The position numbers and the translations under genes are program-made. Shown piece by piece: positions 18,074 through 28,101 of a stretch of DNA of 64,000 nucleotides (position 1 is the first letter of the stretch; every line of letters begins with the position of its first letter). The notes under the pieces are model-generated. The model was given only the letters and a program-made list of their open reading frames with translations, did no database searches and had not been told where the DNA came from. Where the stretch lies: positions 1 through 64,000 of the forward strand of contig NZ_JACNML010000010.1 in the NCBI RefSeq assembly GCF_020005365.1. The letters are read 5' to 3'. Source of the DNA: Kangiella shandongensis (lineage in GTDB: Bacteria > Pseudomonadota > Gammaproteobacteria > Enterobacterales > Kangiellaceae).

Positions 18074-18364
18074 TTAACCTTTTCGTGACTCTCTGATGTA
18101 GTAGCGTGCCTTTTCTGCGTTGTTAACACAGGCATCGTAGCTTTCAAAAGTTTGATTGGTTTTGGCCGCGGTTAACAAGCTGGCGGCCTTGGTATAGTTA
18201 ACCGTACCAGCAAAACCTTCACTCTTGGCAAAACTCAGCTCGTCATAAGCCGTATCGAGAGCTTGTCGACATTGAGCTGCGTTATATCCTTTGCGGGAAC
18301 CAGCACAAGAAGCCAATACCAACACTGTCACACTCAACAGTAAAAACATTGTAACTTTTTTCAT
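18074..18364 (-). CDS. Small helical outer-membrane lipoprotein, unknown function
   Basis: The 96-residue precursor has a lipoprotein signal peptide with the lipobox Leu-Ala-Ser-Cys at residues 17-20, giving a 77-residue mature protein. The residue after the Cys is Ala, not Asp, so sorting to the outer membrane is expected. The mature part looks all-helical (CRQALDTAYDELSFAKSEGF, YTKAASLLTAAK, ACVNNAEKARYYIRE), with two further Cys that may be paired. The Ala-rich, coiled repeats recall DUF4398-type lipoproteins, but I cannot place it in a family with confidence. AGG lies upstream of the ATG, and a terminator follows. Confidence 0.8.
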   Translation of the reverse strand: MKKVTMFLLLSVTVLVLASCAGSRKGYNAAQCRQALDTAYDELSFAKSEGFAGTVNYTKAASLLTAAKTNQTFESYDACVNNAEKARYYIRESRKG

Positions 18365-18509
18365 AATTTACCTCCGGCGATAAGCCTTTTATGGTCACAG
18401 TTTACCGCCAAACCCATTGATATAACACAAAATACCTCTCAACTCTTACATCACTCAGGGTAACACGCTATCATTAACACACACTTAATATATTCATTGA
18501 GTAGATGGT

Positions 18510-19931
18510 TTGAACTTAAATCTTCCAAAATTTAACAAAGCAAGAGTACTGGTAATTGGCGATATCATGCTGGATCGCTATTGGCATGGTGATACCTCAC
18601 GCGTATCGCCTGAAGCCCCTGTCCCCGTGGTCAATGTCAGTCAAACAGAAGATCGGGCTGGTGGCGCAGGTAACGTTGCCTTAAACATAGCAGTACTCGG
18701 CTGTCAGGTGACATTATGTGGCGTCACAGGTGATGATGAAGCGGCTCAAAGTCTGGAAGAAATTCTTAACCACCACCAAGTCTCCTGTGAATTCGAAAAG
18801 CGCAATCATCACCAAACCATCACCAAACTGCGTTTAATGAGCCGAAGCCAACAACTTCTGAGAGCAGACTTTGAACAGGAATTTTCACTCAATAATGGCA
18901 TTTCCATGGAAGCCGTTAACCGCTTAGTTGAAGAACACGACGTCATCGTACTGTCTGACTATGGTAAAGGCACTTTGCAGGATCCACAGCCCATTATTCA
19001 GGCGGCAGTAGTACACCAAAAACCGGTCATCGTCGATCCCAAAGGGAGCGACTTCAGCAAGTATCGTCAGGCCACCCTGATCACGCCGAATCAATCTGAG
19101 TTTGATACCATTGCCGGTAAATCGGTAAACGAAGACGAATTCCTGGACAAAGCTCAAAAAATACGCCAACAACTGAGTATTGATAGCCTGCTGGTGACGC
19201 GTAGCGAAAAAGGCATGGCGCTATTTTCCGCTAACTGCGAACCCTACTTACAGGCAACTCAGGCACAGGAAGTTTATGATGTTACCGGTGCCGGTGACAC
19301 AGTGGTGGCGACGCTCGCCAGCGCCATGGCGGCTGGTGCTTCATTACAAGAATCGGTACAGATAGCAAATCTTGCAGCCGGTATTGTGGTTGGTAAGTTG
19401 GGTACGGCTACCGTCACCACGCAGGAGCTTCACCACGCCATGCTCAGTCATCAACCACTGCAACAGGGTGTGGTATCAGAGCTGACGTTATTGGAGCTCA
19501 TTGCGCAGGCTAAAGCCTCCGGGGAAACGATCGTGATGACCAACGGTTGCTTCGATATTCTGCATTCAGGCCATGTTAGCTACCTGAAACAGGCAGCGGA
19601 ATTGGGTGATAGACTCATCGTTGCCGTTAACAGCGACGACTCGGTCAAACGCCTCAAGGGCGACAGCCGCCCACTCAACCCTTGCCAACAACGCATGCTG
19701 GTATTATCAGAATTATCCAGCGTCGACTGGGTGGTAGAGTTTACCGAAGATACGCCTCAGCGCTTGATAGAAGCAATGCGACCAGACGTATTAGTCAAAG
19801 GGGGCGACTATAAAGTGGAGGAAATCGCTGGTTCCAGTAGCGTCATAAGCAATGGCGGTGATGTGGTCATACTCGACTTTGTCGATGGTGTTTCAACCAC
19901 CAATATCATTAATAAAGCCAAAACACATTAA
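18510..19931 (+). CDS. hldE: Bifunctional heptose-7-phosphate kinase / heptose-1-phosphate adenylyltransferase
   Basis: HldE makes the ADP-heptose precursor of the LPS inner core. The N-terminal ribokinase-type domain (1 to about 320) has IGDIMLDRYWHGDTSRVSPE and the catalytic DVTGAGDTVVA near residue 260. The C-terminal nucleotidyltransferase has TNGCFDILHSGHVSYL with the HxGH motif and VNSDDSVKRLKGDSRP. Length 473 matches the family. The start is TTG at 18510: the ATG five bases upstream runs into a stop at once, and the encoded NLNLPKF is the usual beginning. Confidence 0.96.
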   Translation: MNLNLPKFNKARVLVIGDIMLDRYWHGDTSRVSPEAPVPVVNVSQTEDRAGGAGNVALNIAVLGCQVTLCGVTGDDEAAQSLEEILNHHQVSCEFEKRNHHQTITKLRLMSRSQQLLRADFEQEFSLNNGISMEAVNRLVEEHDVIVLSDYGKGTLQDPQPIIQAAVVHQKPVIVDPKGSDFSKYRQATLITPNQSEFDTIAGKSVNEDEFLDKAQKIRQQLSIDSLLVTRSEKGMALFSANCEPYLQATQAQEVYDVTGAGDTVVATLASAMAAGASLQESVQIANLAAGIVVGKLGTATVTTQELHHAMLSHQPLQQGVVSELTLLELIAQAKASGETIVMTNGCFDILHSGHVSYLKQAAELGDRLIVAVNSDDSVKRLKGDSRPLNPCQQRMLVLSELSSVDWVVEFTEDTPQRLIEAMRPDVLVKGGDYKVEEIAGSSSVISNGGDVVILDFVDGVSTTNIINKAKTH

Positions 19932-19945
19932 AAGCAAACCCTAAC

Positions 19946-19972
19946 AAAAGCCTCAATTAATCGAGGCTTTTT
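19946..19972 (+). terminator. Terminator after hldE
   Basis: AAAGCCTC and GAGGCTTT form an 8-bp stem with an 8-base loop followed by TT, 15 bases past the hldE stop. It may also serve the convergent Yip1 gene. Confidence 0.75.
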
Positions 19973-19989
19973 AAAACCTGTGTCAGTAC

Positions 19990-20592
19990 TTAGCGAGTAA
20001 ATACCGGACCGACACCATGTGCCCAGAAGAGTACGCTCATGGCCAGGGCCGCAACCACTAACACCAGACCGACCGTAATAATCGAGTTTGAGAAGAAGAA
20101 AGCCTTTTCACTGTTAATGCCCATCATGATAGGCGTACCCAGGAACAGCAGCCTGACGGAGAAAGCCACGGCCACTAGGGTCAGCAACATATCTAACCAC
20201 AGTATCGGATAAGCGCTGAAGACACTGACTAAGAATAATGGAATACACGAATAAACCACCAACGCAAAGCAGTCAGACAGGCTTGCATCAGAACCATAAG
20301 TTTTCGCCATCCAGTGAATTAAATGAGAGAAGATATAAGCACCCACCAGAATAGCCAAATAGGCGGTAATGGAAATACTTAAAGCGCTTTGCCAGGTGAG
20401 TTTAACCGGTTCTTCGTTGCCAATCCTCCAGCCACTGTAAACGGCCCCAATAAAAGCAAACAATGGCGGCAATAACGCCATCACTATCAAGACCCGAACA
20501 TACACCTGAGAAACACTAAAGTTTTTTTCTTTAATGTGCTTCCAGGTGTCGACCGGACTGTACAAAATATTAAAACGATTTTTCATACCCAC
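19990..20592 (-). CDS. Yip1-family inner-membrane protein
   Basis: The 200-residue protein has five hydrophobic stretches and the family start FNILYSPVDTWKHIKEKNFS, with a short cytoplasmic N-terminus. Motifs such as YSCIPLFLVSVFSAYPILW match bacterial Yip1-domain proteins, whose function is not established. It begins 18 bases after fnr on the same strand and may be cotranscribed, but no link to the oxidase cluster can be shown. Confidence 0.8.
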   Translation of the reverse strand: MGMKNRFNILYSPVDTWKHIKEKNFSVSQVYVRVLIVMALLPPLFAFIGAVYSGWRIGNEEPVKLTWQSALSISITAYLAILVGAYIFSHLIHWMAKTYGSDASLSDCFALVVYSCIPLFLVSVFSAYPILWLDMLLTLVAVAFSVRLLFLGTPIMMGINSEKAFFFSNSIITVGLVLVVAALAMSVLFWAHGVGPVFTR

Positions 20593-20610
20593 CCCTCCGC
20601 ATCAAATGGT

Positions 20611-21318
20611 TTAGTGGCAACGAGCACCTGCCAGCTCGCTCATTGCCTGAAAATCCACTATGGTAATTTCCTTTTCTTTAACTGAAATCAGCGACTTTTG
20701 TTGTAATTTTGAAAAGAGCCTACTGACCGTTTCGACGGCCAGGCCAAGATAGTTGGCAATATCGCTTCGTGTCATGGTGAGGTTAAAGCAGGTTTTCGAC
20801 AGCCCTCTGCTGGCAAACCGGCTCGACATATTCATTAAAAAAGCTGCCAAACGCTCATCCGCACTCTTCTTACTTAGTAACAGAAGTAGCTCTTGGTCGT
20901 CGTGAATTTCCCGACTCATCACTCGCAATAGCTGTTGGCGCAGACCTGGGATTTCTCCAGACAACATTTCTAACTTAGCGAAAGGAATGGTACAGACGGA
21001 AGAGGTTTCTATCGCTTTCGCCATACTCGGGTGCTTTTGCCGATTAATGGCATCGAGACCGATAATTTCACCCGGCAGATGAAATCCGGTGATCTGCTCC
21101 TCACCACTTTCGGAAATGGTATAGGACTTAATGCAACCCGAGCGTACCGCATAAATGGCTTTAAACTCATCGCCAGCGTGAAACATCATCTCACCTTTTT
21201 TCAACGGACGTCGCCGTTGAATGATACTATCCAAGTGTTCGACTTCAGCTTCAACCAGCATCACCGGAAGGCATAACTGGTTAATACTACAGCTCTGACA
21301 TTTAACCGAAGGCAGCAT
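20611..21318 (-). CDS. fnr: Oxygen-sensing transcription factor Fnr/Anr
   Basis: Cysteines C7, C10, C16 and C109 have the same spacing as the four ligands of the oxygen-labile [4Fe-4S] cluster of E. coli FNR (20, 23, 29, 122). The cAMP-type sensor domain and dimer helix follow, and the recognition helix contains ETVSRLFSK with the Glu, Ser and Arg that read TTGAT half sites. The protein has 235 residues. Two perfect TTGAT-N4-ATCAA boxes lie upstream of hemN and ccoN in this window. It sits directly downstream of hemN. Confidence 0.95.
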   Translation of the reverse strand: MLPSVKCQSCSINQLCLPVMLVEAEVEHLDSIIQRRRPLKKGEMMFHAGDEFKAIYAVRSGCIKSYTISESGEEQITGFHLPGEIIGLDAINRQKHPSMAKAIETSSVCTIPFAKLEMLSGEIPGLRQQLLRVMSREIHDDQELLLLLSKKSADERLAAFLMNMSSRFASRGLSKTCFNLTMTRSDIANYLGLAVETVSRLFSKLQQKSLISVKEKEITIVDFQAMSELAGARCH

Positions 21319-21373
21319 ATCTTAGTCCCTAATTTTCAAACGTTACTCAAGTATAAAGGTTAATTTATTTAAG

Positions 21374-22747
21374 TTAAATGGCTTTTGAATAAATCTGTAA
21401 TGCCTTTAACTCTTTGAAATATTCATCGAAGGTCATACAAATATTTCTAATGAGTAAACGCCCATTTTCCGTTACCTCGATCCCCTTATCATCCAATATC
21501 AGAAGCCCATCCGACTCCATGCCCTTAAGTTCTTCAAGCTCACTAGCAAAATGCTCTTTAAAGTCAATATGATAAGCCGCTTCAATGCTCTTATAATCCA
21601 AGCGAAATAAACAAATAAGCTGCATAATCACATCGTGACGTAATCTATCCTCCAACGTCGATTCATAGCCTCTCCATAGGGCATATTTATCATTCTCCAC
21701 GCATTCATAATACGCATTTAAGTCACGCTGGCTTTGGATGTAACAGTCGCCAACTTGACTGATCGACGATACACCCAAACCAATCAAGTCACAGTCAGCT
21801 TTGGTGGTATAGCCCTGGAAATTTCGATGCAAATCGCCCGTCTGTTGCGCATGGGTTAACTCATCATGCGGCAGGGCAAAATGATCCATGCCGATATACA
21901 CATAACCTGCTTCGGTAAGCTTACGAATGGTCATTTCAAGAATGGCCAACTTTTCCTTGGGTGATGGTAAATCAGCGGCTTCAATTCGACGCTGTGGCTT
22001 AAAGCGGTGTGGTAAGTGCGCGTAATTGAAGACGGAAAGGCGATCCGGCGCCATCTCAATAATTTTATCCACGGTTTCGGCAAAGCTTTCTTCGCTTTGG
22101 AATGGCAAACCGTAAATCAGATCCACATTGATCGACTCGAAACCATACTTTCTTGCGTTAATCAGTACATTGCGGGTCATTGCTTCTGGCTGGATGCGGT
22201 TAACCGCTTTCTGCACCTGTTCATCAAAGTCTTGCACGCCCAGGCTGATCCGATTAAAGCCCAGCTTTGCCAATTCCGGCAATGTTTGGTGATCCATACG
22301 TCTCGGGTCAATCTCAATCGAGTAGTCACCCTCTTCTGCAAAATCAAAATACTCTTTTAAAGTATCCACCACCTCGGCAATTTCATCATTATTCAGGAAG
22401 GTTGGCGTACCACCACCCCAATGCATCTGCTCAACCTGACGCCCTTTGACATGCTCTGCAATACGCTTTGCTTCTCGCAGTAAAGCCGCTATATAGCGTT
22501 TAGTCTTACTTCTATCCTTGGTAATGACCTTGTTACAGGCACAGTAGTAACAAATGTTTTCACAAAACGGGATATGAATATAGATCGACAGCGGCTTGCT
22601 TGATTTACCCTGCTCTAACACCTCCACCAGACGCTCGGCGGTAAAACCTTCTTCAAACTGTAGAGCCGTTGGATAGGAGGTGTAACGCGGCCCAGAGATA
22701 CTGTATTTCTCGATTAAAGAGCCATCCCATAAAACCTTTGTGTTCAT
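21374..22747 (-). CDS. hemN: Oxygen-independent coproporphyrinogen III oxidase (radical SAM)
   Basis: HemN makes protoporphyrinogen IX without oxygen. The 457-residue protein has IHIPFCENICYYCACNK, with C62, C66 and C69 as radical SAM cluster ligands and C71 as the extra Cys typical of HemN. GGGTPTFL (SAM binding) follows. The full length and C-terminal HemN domain set it apart from HemW. Control by Fnr is likely: a perfect FNR box sits 58 bases upstream of the start, at class II spacing from a TATCCT -10 element. Confidence 0.96.
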   Translation of the reverse strand: MNTKVLWDGSLIEKYSISGPRYTSYPTALQFEEGFTAERLVEVLEQGKSSKPLSIYIHIPFCENICYYCACNKVITKDRSKTKRYIAALLREAKRIAEHVKGRQVEQMHWGGGTPTFLNNDEIAEVVDTLKEYFDFAEEGDYSIEIDPRRMDHQTLPELAKLGFNRISLGVQDFDEQVQKAVNRIQPEAMTRNVLINARKYGFESINVDLIYGLPFQSEESFAETVDKIIEMAPDRLSVFNYAHLPHRFKPQRRIEAADLPSPKEKLAILEMTIRKLTEAGYVYIGMDHFALPHDELTHAQQTGDLHRNFQGYTTKADCDLIGLGVSSISQVGDCYIQSQRDLNAYYECVENDKYALWRGYESTLEDRLRHDVIMQLICLFRLDYKSIEAAYHIDFKEHFASELEELKGMESDGLLILDDKGIEVTENGRLLIRNICMTFDEYFKELKALQIYSKAI

Positions 22748-22804
22748 AACCAGGTAGAGTTAATGATTGATAGGGTAAGGATAGTGGAGTAAGGGTTCAG
22801 TCAC

Positions 22805-22818
22805 TTGATCTGGATCAA
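22805..22818 (-). promoter_or_regulatory. FNR box of the hemN promoter
   Basis: TTGATCTGGATCAA is a perfect match to TTGAT-N4-ATCAA. On the minus strand, TATCCT starts 22 bases after the box, which places the box near -41.5, as in class II activation. It is identical to the box before ccoN. Confidence 0.85.
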
Positions 22819-22849
22819 TATAGTTGTCTGCAGATCACATAAATCGGTG

Positions 22850-23545
22850 TTAATGATGTAGGTGATGCGCCACTGGAGCCTGGGCCACAAAGACGATGGC
22901 ATAGAGCTGATAGCCACCCCATACGATAAAAATGGCACCGATGAGATTTCTTACCCATTGGCGGCGGAAGAACTGGATCAAGTGTCTGGCAAACAATCCG
23001 GTAATATAGAGTGCCGGCAAGGTACCCAAGCCAAAAGCCAGCATGGTAATAACACCTTCTAGTGCGCCGCCGCTGGCCGCAGCCATGGCTAACGCACTGT
23101 AGACTAAGCCACATGGCAACAATCCCCATAAGAGACCAATTGGAATGGCTTGTGATGCTTTGCGTAGCGGCAAAAAGCGTTTTTGGAAGGGCTGGATAAG
23201 CCGCCACAAACGACTGCCCTGCTTTTCAAGGTAAGTTAGCAGGTTCCAGCTTCCCATCAGATACAACCCCATCATGATCAGTAAGATGCTGGCAAACAGC
23301 ATCAAAATGGGAAACTCGGTCCAGCGCCCGATAACGGCTCCAACTAAGCCAACCACAGCTCCCAAAATGGCATAACTGATGACTCGACACAGCTGATATA
23401 TTAAGGATAGATAGGCTTGTTTCTGAGGTTCACAACCGGAACTGAGTGCGACCGTAATACCACCGCACATTCCCATGCAGTGCGTACTGCCGAGCAACCC
23501 CATCATAAATGCCGGTAACCAAATCACAGAAAACTCAGTCACCAC
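22850..23545 (-). CDS. SafE/TauE-like membrane protein of the cbb3 cluster
   Basis: The 231-residue protein has six or seven membrane segments. It begins with PAFMMGLLGSTHCMGMCGGIT, a Met/Cys/His-rich stretch typical of the COG2836 group often named sulfite exporter. Members of this group commonly sit beside ccoS and ccoI, so a role in copper handling or oxidase assembly is more plausible here than sulfite export. Evidence for function is contextual. The gene starts 1 base after ccoS ends and is the last cbb3-linked gene before hemN. Confidence 0.85.
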   Translation of the reverse strand: MVTEFSVIWLPAFMMGLLGSTHCMGMCGGITVALSSGCEPQKQAYLSLIYQLCRVISYAILGAVVGLVGAVIGRWTEFPILMLFASILLIMMGLYLMGSWNLLTYLEKQGSRLWRLIQPFQKRFLPLRKASQAIPIGLLWGLLPCGLVYSALAMAAASGGALEGVITMLAFGLGTLPALYITGLFARHLIQFFRRQWVRNLIGAIFIVWGGYQLYAIVFVAQAPVAHHLHH

Positions 23546-23546
23546 G

Positions 23547-23756
23547 CTAGCCTCCTGACTCTGTATCGTCGTCCGCCCTGGTGCCGTTGTCTGATTCTGC
23601 CTGCTCTTTCTGAGGAGATTCCTTATCGAATAAGATCCGGTGTGCTTCTTTATCCAGATCCGAGTACTGATCCGAATTCACGGCCCAGAAGAATACGGCA
23701 ACTGCCACAATCAGCAGTACCACAGTTATCGGAATTAACAAATAGATAGCATCCAT
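23547..23756 (-). CDS. ccoS: cbb3 oxidase maturation protein CcoS
   Basis: The 69-residue protein has one N-terminal membrane segment (IYLLIPITVVLLIVAVAVFFWAV) followed by a short charged tail with SDQYSDLDKEAHRILFD, the CcoS signature. CcoS is needed for cofactor insertion into cbb3 oxidase. It lies 6 bases after ccoI. Confidence 0.93.
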   Translation of the reverse strand: MDAIYLLIPITVVLLIVAVAVFFWAVNSDQYSDLDKEAHRILFDKESPQKEQAESDNGTRADDDTESGG

Positions 23757-23762
23757 GATGCG

Positions 23763-26177
23763 TTATTTCTTTAACCTCAACGAATTAATGACGACCACTA
23801 CCGAACTGAAAGACATTCCCAGTGCCGCCAAATACGGCGGGATATATCCCATCGCAGCCACTGGGATCATGGTCGCATTATATAGCAAGGCCCACAACAG
23901 GTTTTGTTTAATAATCCGCTGCGTATGTTTCGATTTAGCTAACGCAAAATCGATATCCGCGAGTTTATCCGACAACAAATAACAGTCTGCCGATACTCGG
24001 GTAATATCGGCAGCATCGGCCATGGCCATAGAAGCATTGGCCACGCTCATCACGGGAGCATCGTTGACACCATCCCCCACCATAAGAACTTTGCTACCTT
24101 GCGCCTGTAAGGTTTTCACATATTCGAATTTATCTTCTGGCTGCGCATTATTTTTCCACTGGTCCAGTTGCAACTGCCGACTCACCTCTCCGACCTGCGA
24201 CGAAGGATCACCGCTGAGTAAATGCAACCGATACCCCTGCACCTTAAGCTTGGCACAGACATCAAACGCCGACTCCCGCAGAGTGTCATTCAAAGTGACT
24301 TTCGCTACGGGCCGCTGCTCCTGTAATAGCCATAAGGCATCGAGATCAGAACGCTTCTCAATATAAGATTCTTCCACACCCTGTATACAGTCCGCATTAC
24401 CGAAAGTATAGATTGTCTGCTCCACCTCGCCGGTCACCCCTTTAAAAGGAAAAAAGTGTACATTGGTAGCGAGACACTGTGAGGTCTCAAACGACTTAAA
24501 GGCTTGTCCAATAGGATGCTCCGACTGGGCCTCAAGAGCAGCAATAATCTGTAGTGCTTTTTCTTTTTTGAATGAACCAAAGGTTTCGATGTCATCAACC
24601 GATAAAACGCCTTGTGTCAGGGTCCCGGTTTTATCAAAAACAATGTCCGTAATTTCACTCGAGGCCTGCAGGAACGACTGGCCTTTAATTAAGATATTGC
24701 GTTGATTATAAGCTAGCGTTCCACAGGTCATGGCAATAGGTGTCGCTAAGGATAGAGCACAGGGGCAGCTCACCACCAGAACTGATAAAGTAATCCCGAG
24801 CGCATCTTCCGAGCCAGCATTAAGCCAGTAAAATGCAACGCCGGTCGCAATCAATAAAATGGTTGCGACAAAATAGCGTGCCACTTTATCGGCCAATAAA
24901 CCAATCTTTGGCTTATCCAGTAATGCAGCTTCCTGCAATCTCAACAGTTTCTGCCAATAACTCCCCTGTTCGCTGATACGCGCGCGCATCACAAAGGGTT
25001 GATGGTTATTCACGCTACCGGCCAACACAGACTGCCCATGACGGACTTTCGACGGTAAAAATTCACCATTAAGCATGGAAACGTTGAGTTCAGCCTGCTC
25101 ACTGACCAGCTCGCCGTCAACAGTGACACTCTTGCCGGCCCGTACCAATAATAAATCACCGTCCTGTATCGCTTTAACAGCTATTGGAGTTGTGTCTCCC
25201 GTCTTGGCATCATACTGCTCAGCATAATTAGGTTTTCGTGCGCTGCCTTTGTAGATCCGCTCACTGATTTGTTGTCTGACTCGAAACTCGATATAGCGGC
25301 CGATTAATAAAAAGAACACAAACATGGTGACCGAATCAAAATAGACTTCACCGCCAGCAGAAAACAGCGCCCAGATGCTGGTGCCGTAAGCAATAAACAG
25401 AGCCAATGTAATGGGGACGTCCATATTGAGCTGCTTATTTCGTAACGAAGCCAGGCCACTCGAATAAAACGGATAACCGGAGTAGAAAAGCACCGGCGTT
25501 GCAATCAAGAAACTGACCCAGCGAATGAGGCCCTGATACTCCTGCGCCATGCCATTAAAAGCGCCGAGGTAAAGCGCTACCGCAAACATCATCACCTGCA
25601 TCATGCCGAGGCCAGCCATACCTAATCGTTTAAGCCAGCCCTTCTGTGCTACTTTCTGCTGGATAACAGTTTCTTCCGGCTTGTAAGGCGTTGCACTGTA
25701 GCCCAGACTGTGCAGCTCTTTTAAGATACGACTCAGCGCAATGGTTTCTGGATTCCATTTCAGATGGATAATTTGTGATGTCACATTCACTTGAAGCGAG
25801 CTCACCCCCGACAGTTTATTCAGACGGCGCTCAATAAGCCAGGCGCAGGCACTGCAACGGATCTGCTCTGAGAAAAGTAACACGCTTTTCTCGGTTTCTG
25901 ATGTGATATCCAGTAAATAATCTTCCTGGACCTGTTGCTGATCGTAGGCCGCCAACTCAGATTCCAGTTGTTTAACGTTATCGGGTCTATCCGCGGTCTC
26001 GGTTCGAAACTTATAATAATCATCCAGCTCGCTACTGACGATCATATCAGCAACGGCGTAACATCCTTCACAACAAAAAAAGCGTTCCTCCCCTAAAACT
26101 CTAAGGGATTTTATATAGTCATCGGGGATCGGCAGGCCGCAATGGTAACAGTCGTTGCCGCGGTAACGCTGTTCCAT
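23763..26177 (-). CDS. ccoI: Copper-exporting P-type ATPase of cbb3 maturation
   Basis: CcoI (FixI) moves copper across the inner membrane for the CuB site of CcoN. The 804-residue protein starts with a Cys cluster (CYHCGLPIPDDY, FFCCEGCYAV), then a degenerate heavy-metal domain with RCSACAWLIE, and eight predicted membrane helices. It has the metal-binding CPC motif in SCPCALSLATP near residue 470, the phosphorylation site DKTGTLTQG near 512 and MVGDGVNDAPVM near the end. It directly follows ccoH. Confidence 0.95.
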   Translation of the reverse strand: MEQRYRGNDCYHCGLPIPDDYIKSLRVLGEERFFCCEGCYAVADMIVSSELDDYYKFRTETADRPDNVKQLESELAAYDQQQVQEDYLLDITSETEKSVLLFSEQIRCSACAWLIERRLNKLSGVSSLQVNVTSQIIHLKWNPETIALSRILKELHSLGYSATPYKPEETVIQQKVAQKGWLKRLGMAGLGMMQVMMFAVALYLGAFNGMAQEYQGLIRWVSFLIATPVLFYSGYPFYSSGLASLRNKQLNMDVPITLALFIAYGTSIWALFSAGGEVYFDSVTMFVFFLLIGRYIEFRVRQQISERIYKGSARKPNYAEQYDAKTGDTTPIAVKAIQDGDLLLVRAGKSVTVDGELVSEQAELNVSMLNGEFLPSKVRHGQSVLAGSVNNHQPFVMRARISEQGSYWQKLLRLQEAALLDKPKIGLLADKVARYFVATILLIATGVAFYWLNAGSEDALGITLSVLVVSCPCALSLATPIAMTCGTLAYNQRNILIKGQSFLQASSEITDIVFDKTGTLTQGVLSVDDIETFGSFKKEKALQIIAALEAQSEHPIGQAFKSFETSQCLATNVHFFPFKGVTGEVEQTIYTFGNADCIQGVEESYIEKRSDLDALWLLQEQRPVAKVTLNDTLRESAFDVCAKLKVQGYRLHLLSGDPSSQVGEVSRQLQLDQWKNNAQPEDKFEYVKTLQAQGSKVLMVGDGVNDAPVMSVANASMAMADAADITRVSADCYLLSDKLADIDFALAKSKHTQRIIKQNLLWALLYNATMIPVAAMGYIPPYLAALGMSFSSVVVVINSLRLKK

Positions 26178-26666
26178 CTAATAACCTAGTCTCACTTTCG
26201 TCTTACTGGGTAGAATGACTTTTCTTTCAATCTCCCAGCTTTCTTGATAAGGATACAAACGGATAAACCAACTACCATCAATCTCATGTTGTAATTGTGA
26301 ATAATATTGACCTTTGCCGTCTTTCGTTAACGCAACTTTGAAGTCTCGGGTCGATAGCGTTGCATGTTGGAAATTAACAAATAGACTATCGTTAACAGTT
26401 GCTTCCGAATCCAGTTCAACAATGACCTTATCCTGCTCAAAGGAGAGTGTCGCCTGAATGCCTAGTTGCTTCGCTTTTTCCTGCTTCGCCAGAGATTCGT
26501 TAATGGCCAGCCCATCTTTGTAATAATCATCCACCACCATACTATCGGTGGTATTGTTAGCAATGATCACCGTGCTGATGCCAGCGATAACCGACGACAA
26601 AGGTAAAGCAATTAAAAACCAGGGCCAAAACTGCTTATACCATGGTTTATTATCTTGTTGTTGCAT
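26178..26666 (-). CDS. ccoH: cbb3 oxidase assembly protein CcoH (FixH family)
   Basis: The protein has one N-terminal membrane segment (WFLIALPLSSVIAGISTVIIAN) followed by VVDDYYKDGLAINESLAKQEKA, the signature of FixH/CcoH, and a periplasmic beta domain. I chose the ATG at 26666 (MQQQDNKPWYKQFWPW), which gives 162 residues and starts 4 bases after the ccoG stop. The longer frame from 26699 would overlap ccoG by 29 bases and adds residues not seen in the family. Confidence 0.92.
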   Translation of the reverse strand: MQQQDNKPWYKQFWPWFLIALPLSSVIAGISTVIIANNTTDSMVVDDYYKDGLAINESLAKQEKAKQLGIQATLSFEQDKVIVELDSEATVNDSLFVNFQHATLSTRDFKVALTKDGKGQYYSQLQHEIDGSWFIRLYPYQESWEIERKVILPSKTKVRLGY

Positions 26667-26670
26667 AACA

Positions 26671-28083
26671 CTAACGCCCTCTACGCTGAACGGGACCAAT
26701 AAAACTGGCCGGCTGAGTCACTTCGATGGACTCATCGTCAATACTTCTCAGTTGAAATGCAATATCCACGCTGGTGGTCTTTAATAAGAAAGGATCAATC
26801 TCAACTCGTACCGGAACTTCTTTTATCGACTCAGGTTGCAAAGTCACCTGCTGAGGGCCTTCATATTCAATTCCATCAAAACCGCTGGCTGAAATGGCAT
26901 AAGTATGTACATGTTGATCTTTGTTCAAAATCCGTAATTTATAAATATTAACAATAAAACCTTCCGAGTTGGTTAGATACAGACGGTTTCGGTCTTTGAT
27001 AATATCCAGCTCCAGCGGAGTTCGCATCCACACCGATACCACAAAGGCTGCCGAAATAATTGCTAATGCAATCCCGTAACCAATCGTCTTAGGACGGAAA
27101 GGATTCAACTTACCGCCGGCATCATGAGTTTCCGAGGTATAACGAATCAGGTTTTGCTCATAACCCATCTTGTCCATGACATCGTTACAGGCATCGATAC
27201 AAGCTGCACAGGCAATGCACTCATACTGCAGACCATCACGAATATCGATTCCTGTCGGACAGACATGAACGCACTGCATACAATCAATACAATCACCCAG
27301 ACCTTCACTTTGGTACTCTTCCTTACTTAATGATTTTTTCCTCGCGCCTCTATCTTCACCACGTTTTTCGTCATAAGCAATGATCAATGTATCCTTATCA
27401 AACATGGAGCTCTGGAAACGGGCGTAAGGGCACATGTAAATACAGACCTGTTCGCGTAACAAGCCGGCGTTACCCCAGGTGGCAAAACTATAAAAGAGAA
27501 TCCAGAACCACTCCCAACCGCTGAAGGAAAGTGTCCATAATGAACCGGTCAGCTCACAAATGGGCGTGAAATATCCGACAAAGGTATAGCCGGTAAACAG
27601 GGCAAAAACTATCCATAAGGAGTGCTTAGTAAAACGCAGTCGAAACTTACGGAAACTCCATGGCTCCTTATCCAGTTTAATCTGCTTATTACGGTCCCCT
27701 TCGACCAGTCGCTCCATCCACAAAAAAGCCTCGGTCCATACCGTCTGCGGGCAGGCGTAACCACACCATAAACGCCCGGCAACGGCGGTAAAGAAGAAGA
27801 GTGCTAATGCTGCAATAATCAACAACATACTTAAAAATATGAAGTCCTGCGGCCAGAAAGTCAGGCCAAAAATTTGAAACTTACGAGCGGGCAAATCAAA
27901 GAGCACAGCCTGCTGCCCGTTCCAGGTGACCCACGGCATGCCATAATATAGTCCCAATAACAGCCAGGCCGACAAGACCCGTAAATTATTAAATTTTCCG
28001 GAAACAATCTTAGGGAAAATTTTGCGGCGTTTTTGGTAGAGGCTTTTTTCATCCCCTACCACATAAACATTTTCATCAGACAT
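26671..28083 (-). CDS. ccoG: cbb3 oxidase accessory protein CcoG (FixG/RdxA)
   Basis: The 470-residue membrane protein has four to six helices and two [4Fe-4S] motifs of ferredoxin type (CIDCMQCVHVCPTGID and CIACAACIDACNDVMD), plus YACPQTVWTEAFLWMERLVEGDRN. The C-terminal part is a periplasmic Ig-like domain. CcoG is reported to act as a copper reductase in oxidase assembly. It is 18 bases downstream of ccoP, in the same minus-strand run. Confidence 0.95.
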   Translation of the reverse strand: MSDENVYVVGDEKSLYQKRRKIFPKIVSGKFNNLRVLSAWLLLGLYYGMPWVTWNGQQAVLFDLPARKFQIFGLTFWPQDFIFLSMLLIIAALALFFFTAVAGRLWCGYACPQTVWTEAFLWMERLVEGDRNKQIKLDKEPWSFRKFRLRFTKHSLWIVFALFTGYTFVGYFTPICELTGSLWTLSFSGWEWFWILFYSFATWGNAGLLREQVCIYMCPYARFQSSMFDKDTLIIAYDEKRGEDRGARKKSLSKEEYQSEGLGDCIDCMQCVHVCPTGIDIRDGLQYECIACAACIDACNDVMDKMGYEQNLIRYTSETHDAGGKLNPFRPKTIGYGIALAIISAAFVVSVWMRTPLELDIIKDRNRLYLTNSEGFIVNIYKLRILNKDQHVHTYAISASGFDGIEYEGPQQVTLQPESIKEVPVRVEIDPFLLKTTSVDIAFQLRSIDDESIEVTQPASFIGPVQRRGR

Positions 28084-28101
28084 TAGATGATCACCTAACC
28101 T